Assembly (NCBI GenBank): GCA_003164715.1
Contig: PLTZ01000092.1
Span: 1-62,935 of the forward strand
Direction: 5' to 3'
Source of the DNA: Opitutaceae bacterium
Lineage (GTDB): Bacteria > Verrucomicrobiota > Verrucomicrobiia > Opitutales > Opitutaceae
Length of the DNA: 62,935 nt
Shown piece by piece: positions 41,546 to 50,628 of the stretch (position 1 is the stretch's first letter; every line of letters starts with the position of its first letter). Under the pieces are notes generated by a model, which was not told where the DNA came from, did not search any database, and was given only the letters and a program-made list of their open reading frames with translations. Position numbers and translations under genes: made by a program.

Positions 41546-41967
41546 TCACGATACGGCTTTCCCTTCTCCTGTGCTCCGCCGCGCTCCTCGGCCTCGCGCC
41601 CGGATGCGACAGCAACCCCAACCGGGTCCCGAGGACGACGCAGACCGTCTCACTGTCGCCCGACCGCGCCGCGCAGAGCGTGACGATCCCGCTGGTGTCC
41701 GCGATCCGCGTCGTCCTGCCGGGGCCCGAGCCCTGGACAAACCTCGCGTGGGAGATCGGCTCGAACAACACCCGGGTCCTGGAGCAGATGGGCCCTCTGA
41801 GGGTGGTGCCGGCTTCGGCGGCCCCGGGCTCCGCCCAGACAACCGCCACCTCGTTCTATGCGCTGAAACCCGGCAGGAGCGTCCTGCGCTTCTTCCTGGT
41901 GCGCCCCAATGAGTCGGAGGCGGTTCCCGCCGCATCGTGCACGCTCACAGTCGTGGTCGAGGATTGA
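41542..41967 (+). CDS. Small lipoprotein with chagasin-like features
   Basis: 141 residues. Lipoprotein-like signal (LLLCSAALLGLAPGC). The mature part has the order seen in I42/chagasin inhibitors: a loop PEPWTNLAWEIGSNN in place of NPTTGYxW, then TSFYALKPGRSVLRFFLVRP in place of the FxAxKxGxxxLxxxYxR segment. Similarity is weak, so a protease inhibitor role is only suggested; its operon neighbour is a peptidase, although a zinc one, not the cysteine type that chagasins block. Confidence 0.55.
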   Translation: MITIRLSLLLCSAALLGLAPGCDSNPNRVPRTTQTVSLSPDRAAQSVTIPLVSAIRVVLPGPEPWTNLAWEIGSNNTRVLEQMGPLRVVPASAAPGSAQTTATSFYALKPGRSVLRFFLVRPNESEAVPAASCTLTVVVED

Positions 41968-41973
41968 CATCCT

Positions 41974-41996
41974 CCCGGCCCTGAAGGGCCGGGTTT
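41974..41996 (+). terminator. Intrinsic terminator of the M28 operon
   Basis: Perfect 8-bp GC stem CCCGGCCC/GGGCCGGG with a TGAA loop, followed by TTT, starting 6 bases after the last stop codon. The flanks (ACATCCTC before, TTTCCTCGG after) also look like the hairpin end of IS200/IS605-type elements, but no tnpA or tnpB is nearby. Confidence 0.7.
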
Positions 41997-42022
41997 CCTC
42001 GGGGTCGCGCGATGACCGCCCG

Positions 42023-42349
42023 TCAATTCATCCAGTAACCCGACTTCCCGGCCCCGATCTCCTCGGTGGCCTGCGCCTCCTCGGGCGGAAGCTCCTCAAG
42101 CGGCGCGAACCGCTCGGACGAAAACCCGAGCTCCTGCTTGCCGACGTGGAAGGGGTCCGGGGGGTTGACAAGCTCCTCGAGGAGGAGCCCGACCGTGGCG
42201 GAGTCGCCGCCCCTCACGATCCTCTCGCGTCCGAGAAACACCTCCCGGATGGTGTAGGTCTTCCCCTTGACCGGGAGCTGTTTGTAGACCGCCTTCACGA
42301 ACTCGATGAAGGTGTCGTTCACGCAGACGACTTTCTGGCCCTTGATCAC
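42023..42349 (-). CDS. Conserved small hypothetical protein
   Basis: 108 residues from a GTG that overlaps the upstream DUF5069 stop (GTGA). It has VVCVNDTFIEFVKAVYKQLP, then KGKTYTIREVFLGRERI and, near the end, LGFSSERFAPLEEL. Short proteins with a C[VI]xD...LPVKGKxYTIRE start and a GFxxxRFxPL tail occur in many bacteria and phages. The function is unknown. Co-translated with DUF5069. Confidence 0.75.
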   Translation of the reverse strand: MIKGQKVVCVNDTFIEFVKAVYKQLPVKGKTYTIREVFLGRERIVRGGDSATVGLLLEELVNPPDPFHVGKQELGFSSERFAPLEELPPEEAQATEEIGAGKSGYWMN

Positions 42350-42807
42350 TCGATCCTTCCCTCGTCGAAGTCGATCAGGTCGGGCACGCTCCGGATGTCG
42401 TCAGCCCGGTCGGCGCACCCCATCGCGGTCAGCGCCTCCTTGAGGAACTCGCGGCCGGCGGCCGTCATCCCCTTCTGGACCAGGTCCCGGTTCCATTTGG
42501 CGGCGCGCACTTCGGCGGGCAGGAGCCGCGCGAGGCCGCGCTCGATCTCCTCGTCGCTAGAGGCCGCGCGGACGACCTGCTCGACCGCGGACGGGTCGAT
42601 CCCCAAGTGCAGGCACAGGAACCGGTCGAGCCCCCGCTTGAAGTTCTTCGCGTAGCTCGCGGGCAGCGCGCCGTGCTCCTTCACGTACTTGCACTTCGCG
42701 ATGAACCGGGGGAGGTACAGGAGCCCCGTCCCGGGGTGGGAGGCGTAGGGCGAGGGGAGGCAGGTGAGGACTTCCCCGGTGGATCCGGGGATCGGCTTTG
42801 ACGGCAT
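42346..42807 (-). CDS. DUF5069 domain protein
   Basis: 153 residues, no signal peptide. Family features: LPSPYASHPGTGLLYLPRFIAKC, then GALPASYAKNFKRGLDRFLCLHLGID near the middle and VQKGMTAAGREFL later. It is a small soluble protein widespread in Verrucomicrobia and relatives; its role is not known. Start ATG 42807 is separated by only 32 bases from the divergent Gre-type gene. Confidence 0.85.
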   Translation of the reverse strand: MPSKPIPGSTGEVLTCLPSPYASHPGTGLLYLPRFIAKCKYVKEHGALPASYAKNFKRGLDRFLCLHLGIDPSAVEQVVRAASSDEEIERGLARLLPAEVRAAKWNRDLVQKGMTAAGREFLKEALTAMGCADRADDIRSVPDLIDFDEGRIE

Positions 42808-42847
42808 CGGGAAGAACCGGGTATACCCATGAACTCGCCATGGACAA
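42798..42847. promoter_or_regulatory. Symmetric bidirectional promoter (shared palindromic -10)
   Basis: Plus strand: TTGACG (42798-42803), 18 bases, TATACC (42822-42827). Minus strand: TTGTCC (42847-42842), 16 bases, TATACC (42825-42820). Both -10 boxes are read from one perfect palindrome GGGTATACCC (42819-42828). The start codons at 42840 (plus) and 42807 (minus) are equally far from its centre, giving about 6 untranslated bases each way. Confidence 0.55.
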
Positions 42848-43319
42848 GGTTGCCCTTACCCGTTCGATCATCTCCCAGCTCGAGGCCGAGCTCGCCCTTC
42901 AGACCGGGGCGGCGCTCGATTCGAGGGAGGAGGCGACGGACGAGGAGAGCCGGGCCGAGGACAAGTACGACATGCGCAGCCAGAGCGCGGCCTACCTCGC
43001 GGCCGGCCAGGCCAGGCTGGCCTCCGAGATTGCCGGGGCGATCGCGGCTTGGAAGACGCTGACACTCAGGGTCTTCGGTCCTGGGGACGAGATAGCGGCC
43101 GGGGCCCTGGTGATGCTCGAGTCGAAGGGTGGCCTTGCCGCCTTCCTCGTGGGTCCCCATTCCGGCGGCCTCGAGGCGCGCGATGGGAATTCGGCCGCCA
43201 CGGTGGTGACCGGGGCGTCGCCCCTCGGCCGGCAGCTCGTGGGCCGGCGGGTGGGGGACGTTGTCCAGATCGCGGACCGCCTGGGGCCGGTTCTCCAGCG
43301 GGTCGTGTCGGTGGAGTGA
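42840..43319 (+). CDS. GreA/GreB-type transcription elongation factor homologue
   Basis: 159 residues. The N-terminus is a long helix pair (ISQLEAELALQTGAAL, then EEATDEESRAEDKYDMRSQSA and QARLASEIAGAIAAW), and the C-terminal FKBP-like domain carries the signature SPLGRQLVGRRVGDVVQI. Unlike canonical GreA, the N-terminal coil lacks the usual tip and resembles the GreAB-like single-domain class. It probably binds RNA polymerase through the C-terminal domain. ATG chosen because it lies 6 bases from the predicted start of transcription. Confidence 0.82.
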   Translation: MDKVALTRSIISQLEAELALQTGAALDSREEATDEESRAEDKYDMRSQSAAYLAAGQARLASEIAGAIAAWKTLTLRVFGPGDEIAAGALVMLESKGGLAAFLVGPHSGGLEARDGNSAATVVTGASPLGRQLVGRRVGDVVQIADRLGPVLQRVVSVE

Positions 43320-43412
43320 GGCCCATGCCGATGGCCCGCGGCGCCGTGGCGCACGGCCCGGGTCCCGTGTGGAGCGGGCCGCGCCGGACCCGCCGCGCGA
43401 TCCAGGGCCTGC

Positions 43413-44897
43413 TTAGGGCAGGTCGGTCTGGCCCATCAGGTAGCGGTCGCACTCGCGCGCGGCGCCGCGGCCCTCGTTGATCGCCCAGACGACGAGGCTC
43501 TGGCCGCGGCGGCAGTCCCCCGCGGCGAACACCCCCGGAATGCTAGTCGAATACTTCTCGAACTCGGCCTTGACGTTGCTGCGCGCGTCGCACGCGACGC
43601 CGATCTCCTTGAGCATCGCCTGCTCGGGCCCGAGGAACCCCATCGCGAGCAGGACAAGCTGCGCGGGGATAACCTTCTCGGTGCCGGCCTGCTCGACGGG
43701 TGTGAACTGACCCTTGTCGTTCCTGTCCCACTTCACCTGGACAATGACCAAGTCCTTCACGCGCTCCCCGGCGTCGGCCCCGAACTTCTTGACGGTAGTG
43801 AGGTAGATGCGCGGGTCGGCGCCGAACCTCGCGGCCGCCTCCTCCTGGCCGTAGTCCATCTTGTAGACCTTGGGCCACTCGGGCCACGGGTTGTCGGCGG
43901 CGCGCTCGAGCGGCGGCTTGGGCAGGATCTCGATCTGCACCAGGCTGCGGCAGCCGTGGCGCATCGCCGTCCCGACGCAGTCGGTCCCCGTGTCGCCGCC
44001 CCCGATGACGACGACATCCTTGCCGCGGGCATGGAGGGGCGTATTGTCCGCGTTCCCGGCGAGCACGGCCGCCGTGTTCGCGGACAGGAACTCCATCGCG
44101 AAGTGGACCCCGGGGAGCCCGCGGCCCTCGACCGGCAGGTCGCGCGGCTGCGTCGCCCCGGTGCAGATCACGGTCGCGTCAAACTCCTTCAGGAAGATCT
44201 GGGGCTCGACGTTGTCCCCGACGTTCGCGTTGCAGATGAACTTCACACCCTCCTGCTCCATGAGGCGGATCCGGCGCAGGACGACCTCCTTCTTGTCGAG
44301 CTTCATGTTCGGGATGCCGTACATGAGGAGCCCGCCCGGAAGATCGGCGCGCTCGAAGACCGTCACGGTGTGGCCGGCGTGGTTGAGCTGCGCGGCCGCG
44401 GAGAGCCCGGCGGGCCCGGACCCGATGATCGCGACCCTCTTGCCGGTGCGGACCTGGGGGGCCTCGGGCACGACCCAGCCCTCGCTCCACCCGCGGTCGG
44501 TGATCGCGCACTCGATGTTCTTGATCGTGACCGGGCTGCTGTTGATGCCGAGGACGCACGATCCCTCGCACGGGGCCGGGCAGACCCTGCCCGTGAACTC
44601 GGGAAAGTTGTTGGTCCGGTGGAGGCGCTCGAGCGCCTCGTGCCAGAGGCCCCGGTAGACGAGGTCGTTCCACTCCGGGATCAGGTTGTTGATGGGGCAG
44701 CCCGACGCCATGCCGCTCAGCAGCTTGCCGGTGTGGCAGAACGGGACGCCGCAGTCCATGCAGCGGGCGCCCTGCTGGCGGAGCTTGTCCTCCCCAATGT
44801 GGTGGTGGAACTCCGTCCAGTCGCCCACGCGCGCGAGCGGCGGCCTGTCCGCGGGCTGCTCCCGCAGATATTCAAGAAATCCGGTTGGTTTGCCCAT
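43413..44897 (-). CDS. gltD: Glutamate synthase small (beta) subunit
   Basis: 494 residues, normal length. N-terminal iron-sulfur Cys clusters are intact ([12 protein letters not shown] and [16 protein letters not shown], then [16 protein letters not shown]). The FAD Rossmann motif [17 protein letters not shown] and the NAD(P)H motif [16 protein letters not shown] follow. It feeds electrons from NADPH to the large subunit. ATG 44897 lies 33 bases after the gltB stop. Forms an operon with gltB. Confidence 0.97.
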   Translation of the reverse strand: MGKPTGFLEYLREQPADRPPLARVGDWTEFHHHIGEDKLRQQGARCMDCGVPFCHTGKLLSGMASGCPINNLIPEWNDLVYRGLWHEALERLHRTNNFPEFTGRVCPAPCEGSCVLGINSSPVTIKNIECAITDRGWSEGWVVPEAPQVRTGKRVAIIGSGPAGLSAAAQLNHAGHTVTVFERADLPGGLLMYGIPNMKLDKKEVVLRRIRLMEQEGVKFICNANVGDNVEPQIFLKEFDATVICTGATQPRDLPVEGRGLPGVHFAMEFLSANTAAVLAGNADNTPLHARGKDVVVIGGGDTGTDCVGTAMRHGCRSLVQIEILPKPPLERAADNPWPEWPKVYKMDYGQEEAAARFGADPRIYLTTVKKFGADAGERVKDLVIVQVKWDRNDKGQFTPVEQAGTEKVIPAQLVLLAMGFLGPEQAMLKEIGVACDARSNVKAEFEKYSTSIPGVFAAGDCRRGQSLVVWAINEGRGAARECDRYLMGQTDLP

Positions 44898-44930
44898 CGT
44901 GCTTGGTCGGGGGTGTTGAGCTGAAGGAAA

Positions 44931-47900
44931 TCAGTTGCCGCCGACCCGCGAGAGGTCGCGCGCGTTCTCCTCGAAGGCGGCCATGACCGCCTCGTCGCCG
45001 GTCAGGCCCTGCCCGTGTGCGCGCTGGATGCACGCCAGCATGCGCTGGTAGTCGTTCGGCATGACCCGCACGAAGAGCGGGACCATCTTCTCCCAGTTGT
45101 CGAGGACGTGGCGCGCGCGCGCGCTTTGCGTGTAGGCCGCGTGCCTCTCGACCAGCGCGCGCACCTCGGCGATCTCCTCCGGTGACTCGAGCTTGCCGGT
45201 CCCCACCATCTGCCGGTTGACGCGGGCCGGGAACTCACCGCGCTCGTCAAGGACGTAGGCGATGCCGCCGGACATGCCGGCGGCGAAGTTGCGGCCCGTC
45301 GGCCCCAGCACGACGACGCGCCCGCCCGTCATGTACTCGCAGCCGTGGTCGCCCACGGCCTCGACGACCGCGTTCACGCCGCTGTTGCGGACGCAGAAGC
45401 GCTCGCCCGCGACGCCGCGGATGTAGGCCTCGCCGCTCGTGGCCCCGTAGAACGCCACGTTGCCGATGATGATGTTCTCCTCCGGGACGAACGTCGCCTT
45501 CGAGGACGGGTAGACGGCGATCTTGCCGCCCGATAGCCCCTTGCCGACGTAGTCGTTGGCGTCGCCTTCGAGGAGAAACGTCATGCCCCGCGGCATGAAC
45601 GCCCCGAAGCTCTGGCCGGCGGAGCCCGTGAACTGGATGCGGATCGTGTCGTCCGGGAGGCCCGCCGCGCCCCACTTCTTGGTCAGCTCGCCGCCGGTGA
45701 TGGTCCCGACGACGCGGTGGATGTTGTGGATGGGCAGCTGCGCCACGACCTTCTCGCCCCGCTCGATCGCGGGGCGGCAGATCTCGAGGAGCGTCGTCAC
45801 GTCGAGCGACCTGTCGAGCGAGTGGTCCTGAGGGATCTGGCAGAAGCGCCCGACGTCCTCGTCCATGTCGGGCTGGTAGAGGATCTTGCTGAAATCGAGG
45901 CCCTTCGCCTTCCAGTGCTGGACGGCCTTCCTCCCCTCGAGGCGGTCCACGTGGCCGACCATCTCCTCGATCGTGCGGAAGCCGAGCTGGGCCATGATCT
46001 GGCGGGCGTCCTCCGCGATGAAGCGCATGAAGTTCACGACGTGCTCCGGCTTTCCCGTGTACTTCGCCCGGAGCTCCGGGTTCTGGGTCGCGACCCCCGC
46101 CGGGCAGGTGTTCAGGTGGCAGACGCGCATCATGATGCAGCCGGTGGCGACAAGCGGCGCGGTGGCGAAGCCGAACTCCTCGGCGCCGAGGAGCGCCGCG
46201 ATGACGACGTCGCGCCCGGTCTTCAGCTGGCCGTCCGTCTCGACCGCGATGCGGCTCCGGAGATTATTGAGGACCAGGGTCTGGTGGGTCTCCGCGAGGC
46301 CGAGCTCCCAGGGAAGGCCGGCGTGGGTGATGGAGGTCTGGGGCGAGGCGCCGGTGCCCCCGTCGTAGCCGCTGATGAGGACGACGTCGGCGTGCGCCTT
46401 GGCGACGCCGGCCGCGATCGTCCCGACGCCGACCTCGGCGACCAACTTCACGCTGATGCGCGCGTCGCGGTTGCCGTTCTTCAGGTCGTGGATCAGCTCG
46501 GCCAGGTCCTCGATCGAGTAGATGTCGTGGTGCGGCGGGGGGGAGATGAGGCCGACGCCCGCGGTCGTCAGCCGGGTCTTCGCGATCGGGGGATAGACCT
46601 TGCTGCCCGGCAGCTGCCCGCCCTCCCCGGGCTTCGCGCCCTGGGCCATCTTGATCTGGAGCTCGCGGGCGTTGACCAAGTACTCGCTCGTCACCCCGAA
46701 GCGGCCGGAGGCAACCTGCTTGATCGCGGAGTTCTTGGAGTCCCCGTTCGCCTCGGGCTTGTAGCGGGCCGGATCCTCGCCGCCCTCGCCGGTGTTGCTC
46801 TTGCCCCCGAGGCGGTTCATGGCGATCGCGAGCGTCTCGTGCGCCTCCTTGCTGATGGAGCCGTAGGACATCGCCCCGGTCTTGAACCGCTTGACGATGC
46901 TCTCCACGGGCTCTACCTCCTCGATCGGCACCGGGGTCGAGGGCTTGAAGTCCAGCAGGCCCCGCAGCGTGCAGGCGTTGACGGACTGGTCGTTGACCAG
47001 GCTCGCGTACTCCTGGAACACCTTGAAGCTGCCGGTGCGCACCGCCTTCTGAAGGCGGTGGATCGACTCGGGCGTGAACAGGTGCTGCTCGCCGTCGTTG
47101 CGCCATTGGTACTGGCCGCCGGACGGCAGCACGTGGCCGTTGACCGGCCGAGGCGGGAACGCTGCGTGGTGGCGCATGAGCACCTCCTGGGCGATCACGT
47201 CGAGCCCGATGCCGCCCACCCGCGACGGCGTCCAGGTGAAGTAATGGTCGATAACGTCCTGGCGAAGGCCGAGCGCCTCGAAGACCTGGGCCCCGCGGTA
47301 GCTCTGGATGGCCGAGATGCCCATCTTCGACATGACCTTGATGACCCCCTTCGTGGCCGCCTTGACGAAGTTCTTGCAGGCGGACTTGTGGTCGATCTTC
47401 ACCAGCAGGCCCTCCCGGATCATGTCGTCGATGGTCTCGAAGGCGACGTAGGGGTTGATCACGCTGCAGCCGTAGCCGATCAGCAGCGAGAAATGGTGCA
47501 CCTCGCGCGCCTCGCCGGTCTCAAGGGCGAGGCTGACCCGGGTGCGCAGGCCCTCGCGGATCAGGTAGTGGTGCAGCCCGGCGACCGCCAGGAGGGCGGG
47601 CACCGGCGCAAAGTCCTTGTTCACGCCGCGGTCGCTCAGGATGATGAGGTTGATCTCCTCCTCCTCGATCATGCGCCGCGCCATGACGGAGAGCTCCTCG
47701 AGCGACTTGGCGAGGCCCTTCTCCCCGCGGGTCACCCGGAAGAGGATCGGCAGCACCCCGACCTTGAGGCCGGGCAGGTTCTGCCGCCGGATCTTGGCAA
47801 ACTCCTCGTTCGTGATGATGGGCCACTTGAGCTCCACGCGGCGGCAGGCGGACGGCTGGGGGTTGAGCAGGTTGCCCTCGGAGCCGAGGCGCGTCTCGGC

Positions 47901-49565
47901 GCCGATGATGATCTCCTCGCGGATGCAGTCGATCGGCGGGTTGGTGACCTGGGCGAAGAGCTGCTTGAAGTAGTCGTAGAGGAGGCGCGGCCGCTTGGAG
48001 AGCACCGCGAGCGCGGCGTCGTTGCCCATGGAGCCCACGGCCTCGACGCCGTCGCGGGCCATGGGCGTCAGGATGATGCGCTCATCCTCGTTCGTGTAGC
48101 CGAACGCGATCTGGCGCTGCAGGAGCGTCCTGTGGTCGGGCAGCGGCAGCTCCGGGGCGTCGGGGATGTCGCTCAGGTGGACCAGGTGCTCGTTCAACCA
48201 CCGGCGGTACGGGCGCTCCGAGCAGATCTTCCTCTTGATCTCCTCGTCCTCGATGATCCGCCCCTGCTCGGTGTCGACGAGGAACATGCGTCCGGGCTGG
48301 AGGCGGCCCTTCCTCAAGACGTTCTCCGGCGGGATGTCGAGCACCCCGGCCTCGGACGCCATGATGACCAGGTCGTCCTTGGTCACGTAGTAGCGGGAGG
48401 GCCGCAGCCCGTTGCGGTCGAGGACGGCACCGATCTGGACGCCGTCCGTGAAGGCGATGGAGGCGGGCCCGTCCCAGGGCTCCATGAGGCAGGAGTGGTA
48501 CTGGTAGAACGCCCGGCGGTCGTCGTTCATGTCCTCGTTGTTGGACCAGGGCTCCGGGATCATCATCATCATCGCGTGCGCCGGCGAGCGGCCCGCGAGG
48601 ATCAGCAGCTCGAACGTGTTGTCGAACATCGACGAGTCGCTGCCGTTCGGGTTGACGATCGGAAGGATCTTCTTGGTGTCGTCCCCGAACAGCTCGGACT
48701 CGAAGAGCGCCTCGCGCGCGTGCATCCAGTTGATGTTGCCCCGCAGGGTGTTGATCTCGCCGTTGTGGGCGATGTAGCGGTACGGATGCGCGCGGTCCCA
48801 GCTCGGGAAGGTGTTCGTGCTGAAGCGCGAGTGGACGAGCGCGAGCGCCGTCGCCATCGCGGGGTTCTTCAGGTCGGTGAAGTAGTTGTCGAGCTGCTCG
48901 GTGAGCAGCATGCCCTTGTAGACGAGGGTCTTGAAGGACAGGCTCGCCACGTACCAGTACTCGGCGCCGTCCATGGTCGACGCGCGGATCTCGTTATAGG
49001 CGTGCTTGCGGATGACAAAGAGCTTCCGCTCGAACGCCATCGGGTCGGGCGTCCCGGGTCCCCGCCCGACGAACACCTGGCGGATCGTCGGCTCGCAGGA
49101 CCTGGCGGTTTCGCCGAGCGACGAGCTGTCGACCGGCACGGTCCTCCAGCCGAGGACCGTCTGCCCCTCGGCCTGGATGATCTGCTCGAAGCGCTCCTCG
49201 AGGCGGCGCCGCTTGATCCGGTCGCGCGGCAGGAAGACGTGCCCGCACCCGTACTCGCCGGGCTCGGGAAGGGTGATGCGGACCTTCTTGCAGGCCTCCT
49301 TCAGGAAGGCGTGCGGCATCTGAATCAGGACACCGGCGCCGTCGCCGGTGTTGGCCTCCGAGCCGGCCGCGCCGCGGTGGTCGAGGTTCTTCAGGATCTG
49401 GATAGCCTGCTTCAAGATCTGGTTCGACTTGCGGCCCTTCATGTCGACGACGAAGCCGACGCCGCACGCGTCGTGCTCGAACCACGGGTCGTAGAGCCCC
49501 TGCTTCGGGGGCGCACTGAGCGTCCGGCGCCCGGTCTTGCGGGCGCTGTCAGGTCTGTTGGGCAT
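44931..49565 (-). CDS. gltB: Glutamate synthase large (alpha) subunit
   Basis: 1544 residues, usual length. A propeptide of 33 residues precedes the catalytic Cys34 of the type II amidotransferase ([14 protein letters not shown]). The central and FMN domains are complete, including [20 protein letters not shown] and the 3Fe-4S cysteines in [19 protein letters not shown]. The C-terminal beta-helix (GXXG repeats, e.g. [17 protein letters not shown]) is present. With GltD it makes two glutamates from glutamine and 2-oxoglutarate. Confidence 0.98.
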   Translation of the reverse strand: MPNRPDSARKTGRRTLSAPPKQGLYDPWFEHDACGVGFVVDMKGRKSNQILKQAIQILKNLDHRGAAGSEANTGDGAGVLIQMPHAFLKEACKKVRITLPEPGEYGCGHVFLPRDRIKRRRLEERFEQIIQAEGQTVLGWRTVPVDSSSLGETARSCEPTIRQVFVGRGPGTPDPMAFERKLFVIRKHAYNEIRASTMDGAEYWYVASLSFKTLVYKGMLLTEQLDNYFTDLKNPAMATALALVHSRFSTNTFPSWDRAHPYRYIAHNGEINTLRGNINWMHAREALFESELFGDDTKKILPIVNPNGSDSSMFDNTFELLILAGRSPAHAMMMMIPEPWSNNEDMNDDRRAFYQYHSCLMEPWDGPASIAFTDGVQIGAVLDRNGLRPSRYYVTKDDLVIMASEAGVLDIPPENVLRKGRLQPGRMFLVDTEQGRIIEDEEIKRKICSERPYRRWLNEHLVHLSDIPDAPELPLPDHRTLLQRQIAFGYTNEDERIILTPMARDGVEAVGSMGNDAALAVLSKRPRLLYDYFKQLFAQVTNPPIDCIREEIIIGAETRLGSEGNLLNPQPSACRRVELKWPIITNEEFAKIRRQNLPGLKVGVLPILFRVTRGEKGLAKSLEELSVMARRMIEEEEINLIILSDRGVNKDFAPVPALLAVAGLHHYLIREGLRTRVSLALETGEAREVHHFSLLIGYGCSVINPYVAFETIDDMIREGLLVKIDHKSACKNFVKAATKGVIKVMSKMGISAIQSYRGAQVFEALGLRQDVIDHYFTWTPSRVGGIGLDVIAQEVLMRHHAAFPPRPVNGHVLPSGGQYQWRNDGEQHLFTPESIHRLQKAVRTGSFKVFQEYASLVNDQSVNACTLRGLLDFKPSTPVPIEEVEPVESIVKRFKTGAMSYGSISKEAHETLAIAMNRLGGKSNTGEGGEDPARYKPEANGDSKNSAIKQVASGRFGVTSEYLVNARELQIKMAQGAKPGEGGQLPGSKVYPPIAKTRLTTAGVGLISPPPHHDIYSIEDLAELIHDLKNGNRDARISVKLVAEVGVGTIAAGVAKAHADVVLISGYDGGTGASPQTSITHAGLPWELGLAETHQTLVLNNLRSRIAVETDGQLKTGRDVVIAALLGAEEFGFATAPLVATGCIMMRVCHLNTCPAGVATQNPELRAKYTGKPEHVVNFMRFIAEDARQIMAQLGFRTIEEMVGHVDRLEGRKAVQHWKAKGLDFSKILYQPDMDEDVGRFCQIPQDHSLDRSLDVTTLLEICRPAIERGEKVVAQLPIHNIHRVVGTITGGELTKKWGAAGLPDDTIRIQFTGSAGQSFGAFMPRGMTFLLEGDANDYVGKGLSGGKIAVYPSSKATFVPEENIIIGNVAFYGATSGEAYIRGVAGERFCVRNSGVNAVVEAVGDHGCEYMTGGRVVVLGPTGRNFAAGMSGGIAYVLDERGEFPARVNRQMVGTGKLESPEEIAEVRALVERHAAYTQSARARHVLDNWEKMVPLFVRVMPNDYQRMLACIQRAHGQGLTGDEAVMAAFEENARDLSRVGGN

Positions 49566-49593
49566 TGCGGGAGGGCGGGATGTTCAAACTCGG

Positions 49594-49609
49594 AGCATTC
49601 TTTGAGCCA
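49594..49609 (-). promoter_or_regulatory. Candidate sigma-54 promoter of gltBD
   Basis: Minus-strand TGGCTC-N5-ATGCT matches the -24/-12 consensus TGGCAC-N5-TTGCW at 9 of 11 fixed positions, with the invariant GG and GC at correct spacing. The GC lies about 30 bases before the gltB ATG. Nitrogen control of glutamate synthase by sigma-54 is known in other bacteria. No enhancer-binding site was identified. Confidence 0.35.
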
Positions 49610-49648
49610 GATTGCGTTTCAGGGGACTGCGTTCGTCGGCGTGGGCGC

Positions 49649-49681
49649 AAAAAAAGCCGGTCCTTCTTCGTGAGAGCCGGC
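49649..49681 (-). terminator. Intrinsic terminator of the glutaredoxin gene
   Basis: Read on the minus strand: stem GCCGG/CCGGC extended by three further pairs after a mismatch, an 8-base loop, then seven T. It lies 38 bases beyond the glutaredoxin stop and upstream of the gltB promoter, so the two genes are separate units. Confidence 0.7.
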
Positions 49682-49718
49682 CTTGAGCGAACGTTGCTTG
49701 TTCAAGTCAGGACTCTCA

Positions 49719-50054
49719 TCAGAAGAAGCGGATCGTTTTGGTCGCCATCTTGGCGTGATCCTCGTCGGAGCAGCCCGAATTGGTCGGCACGCCCGCCGAG
49801 ACGTCGGTGGGTTTGACCAGATCGTTGCTCAGCAGGTAGTTCTCGACCTCCTCGCCGGACACGTCAGCGAGCATCACGCCGTCAATCTCCACGCAGGGGG
49901 ACAGGGGCTGCCCCGACTTGCGGACCATCTCAGCATAGCTCGCGCGGTCCTCGATGATGTCGATGTCATCGTAGGCAAGCCCGTACTTGCGGAGGGTGGC
50001 GCGGACGCCGTTGGACCAACCGCAGGACGGCTTGAGATAGGCTTTGATTGTCAT
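49719..50054 (-). CDS. Monothiol-type glutaredoxin
   Basis: 111 residues from ATG 50054, chosen for the promoter just upstream and because the fold starts there. Thioredoxin-like protein with active-site Cys11 in LKPSCGWSNG (CGWS, one Cys, as in monothiol glutaredoxins), a following helix GVRATLRKYGLAY, and the cis-Pro region SPCVEIDG. In place of the usual TVPQVFI the sequence is PLSPCVEIDG. C-terminal extension of about 30 residues. Glutathione genes were not seen; bacillithiol genes are in this window, so it may use bacillithiol as reductant. Confidence 0.85.
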   Translation of the reverse strand: MTIKAYLKPSCGWSNGVRATLRKYGLAYDDIDIIEDRASYAEMVRKSGQPLSPCVEIDGVMLADVSGEEVENYLLSNDLVKPTDVSAGVPTNSGCSDEDHAKMATKTIRFF

Positions 50055-50060
50055 TCTGGA

Positions 50061-50089
50061 AGTATAGGCTCGGACAGAGCTAGCGGCAA
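50061..50089 (-). promoter_or_regulatory. Promoter of the glutaredoxin gene
   Basis: Minus-strand TTGCCG (50089-50084), 17 bases, TATACT (50066-50061), then 6 bases to the ATG at 50054. The expected transcription start is the A of the start codon, so the mRNA would be leaderless. Confidence 0.65.
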
Positions 50090-50212
50090 GGTATAGGGCT
50101 CGAATTGCAGCTATCAAGCATCGTCTTGGCTTTTTTTGCGGGGTTTTTACCTGCGGCGGACGCCGGTTCGGGCGCTTGCAGTCAGCGGCTGGGCCCGTTC
50201 ACTTGCCCCACC

Positions 50213-50575
50213 ATGACCAAGGTCGTCCTGCTGCTCATCGGGTCCAACGTATTCATGACCGTCGCCTGGTACGGCCACCTGAAGCTGAAGTGGCTCGAGG
50301 GCCGCCCCCTGATCGTCGCCATCCTTGTTGCGTGGGGGGTCGCCTTCTTCGAGTACTGCCTGCAGGTTCCCGCGAACCGCATGGGCTACTTCTCCGGCGA
50401 GTTTAGCGGCTACCAGCTGAAGATCATCCAGGAGGTGATCACGCTGCTCGTGTTCATCGTGTTCGCCTGGCTCGTCCTGAAGGAGCGCCTCACGTGGAAC
50501 TACGCGGTCAGCTTCCTGTGCATGATGCTCGCCGTGTACTTCGCCACGGCGTTCAAGGCCACGGTCCCTCGTTAG
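50213..50575 (+). CDS. DUF486 (DMT-superfamily) membrane protein
   Basis: 120 residues with four membrane helices (VVLLLIGSNVFMTVAWYGHL, then LIVAILVAWGVAFFEYCLQV, IIQEVITLLVFIVFAWLVL and YAVSFLCMMLAVYFATAF). Matches the DUF486 family: LKLKWLEGRPLIVAILVAWG and PANRMGYFSGEFSGYQLKII. Shaped like half of a DMT transporter; probably works as a dimer in the inner membrane. Start at ATG 50213; the sequence upstream is not coding. Substrate unknown. Confidence 0.92.
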   Translation: MTKVVLLLIGSNVFMTVAWYGHLKLKWLEGRPLIVAILVAWGVAFFEYCLQVPANRMGYFSGEFSGYQLKIIQEVITLLVFIVFAWLVLKERLTWNYAVSFLCMMLAVYFATAFKATVPR

Positions 50576-50628
50576 CCCCGAACGAACACTCGACGGTGGA
50601 GGGGGCTTCGTGGTAAGTCTCGGCCGCG

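Noticed and set aside
45717-49673. Very long open frame on the plus strand opposite gltB
   Set aside because: It mirrors gltB codon by codon, is rich in Arg, Asp, Leu and His with no domain, and gltB is fully conserved. High GC makes such antisense frames common.
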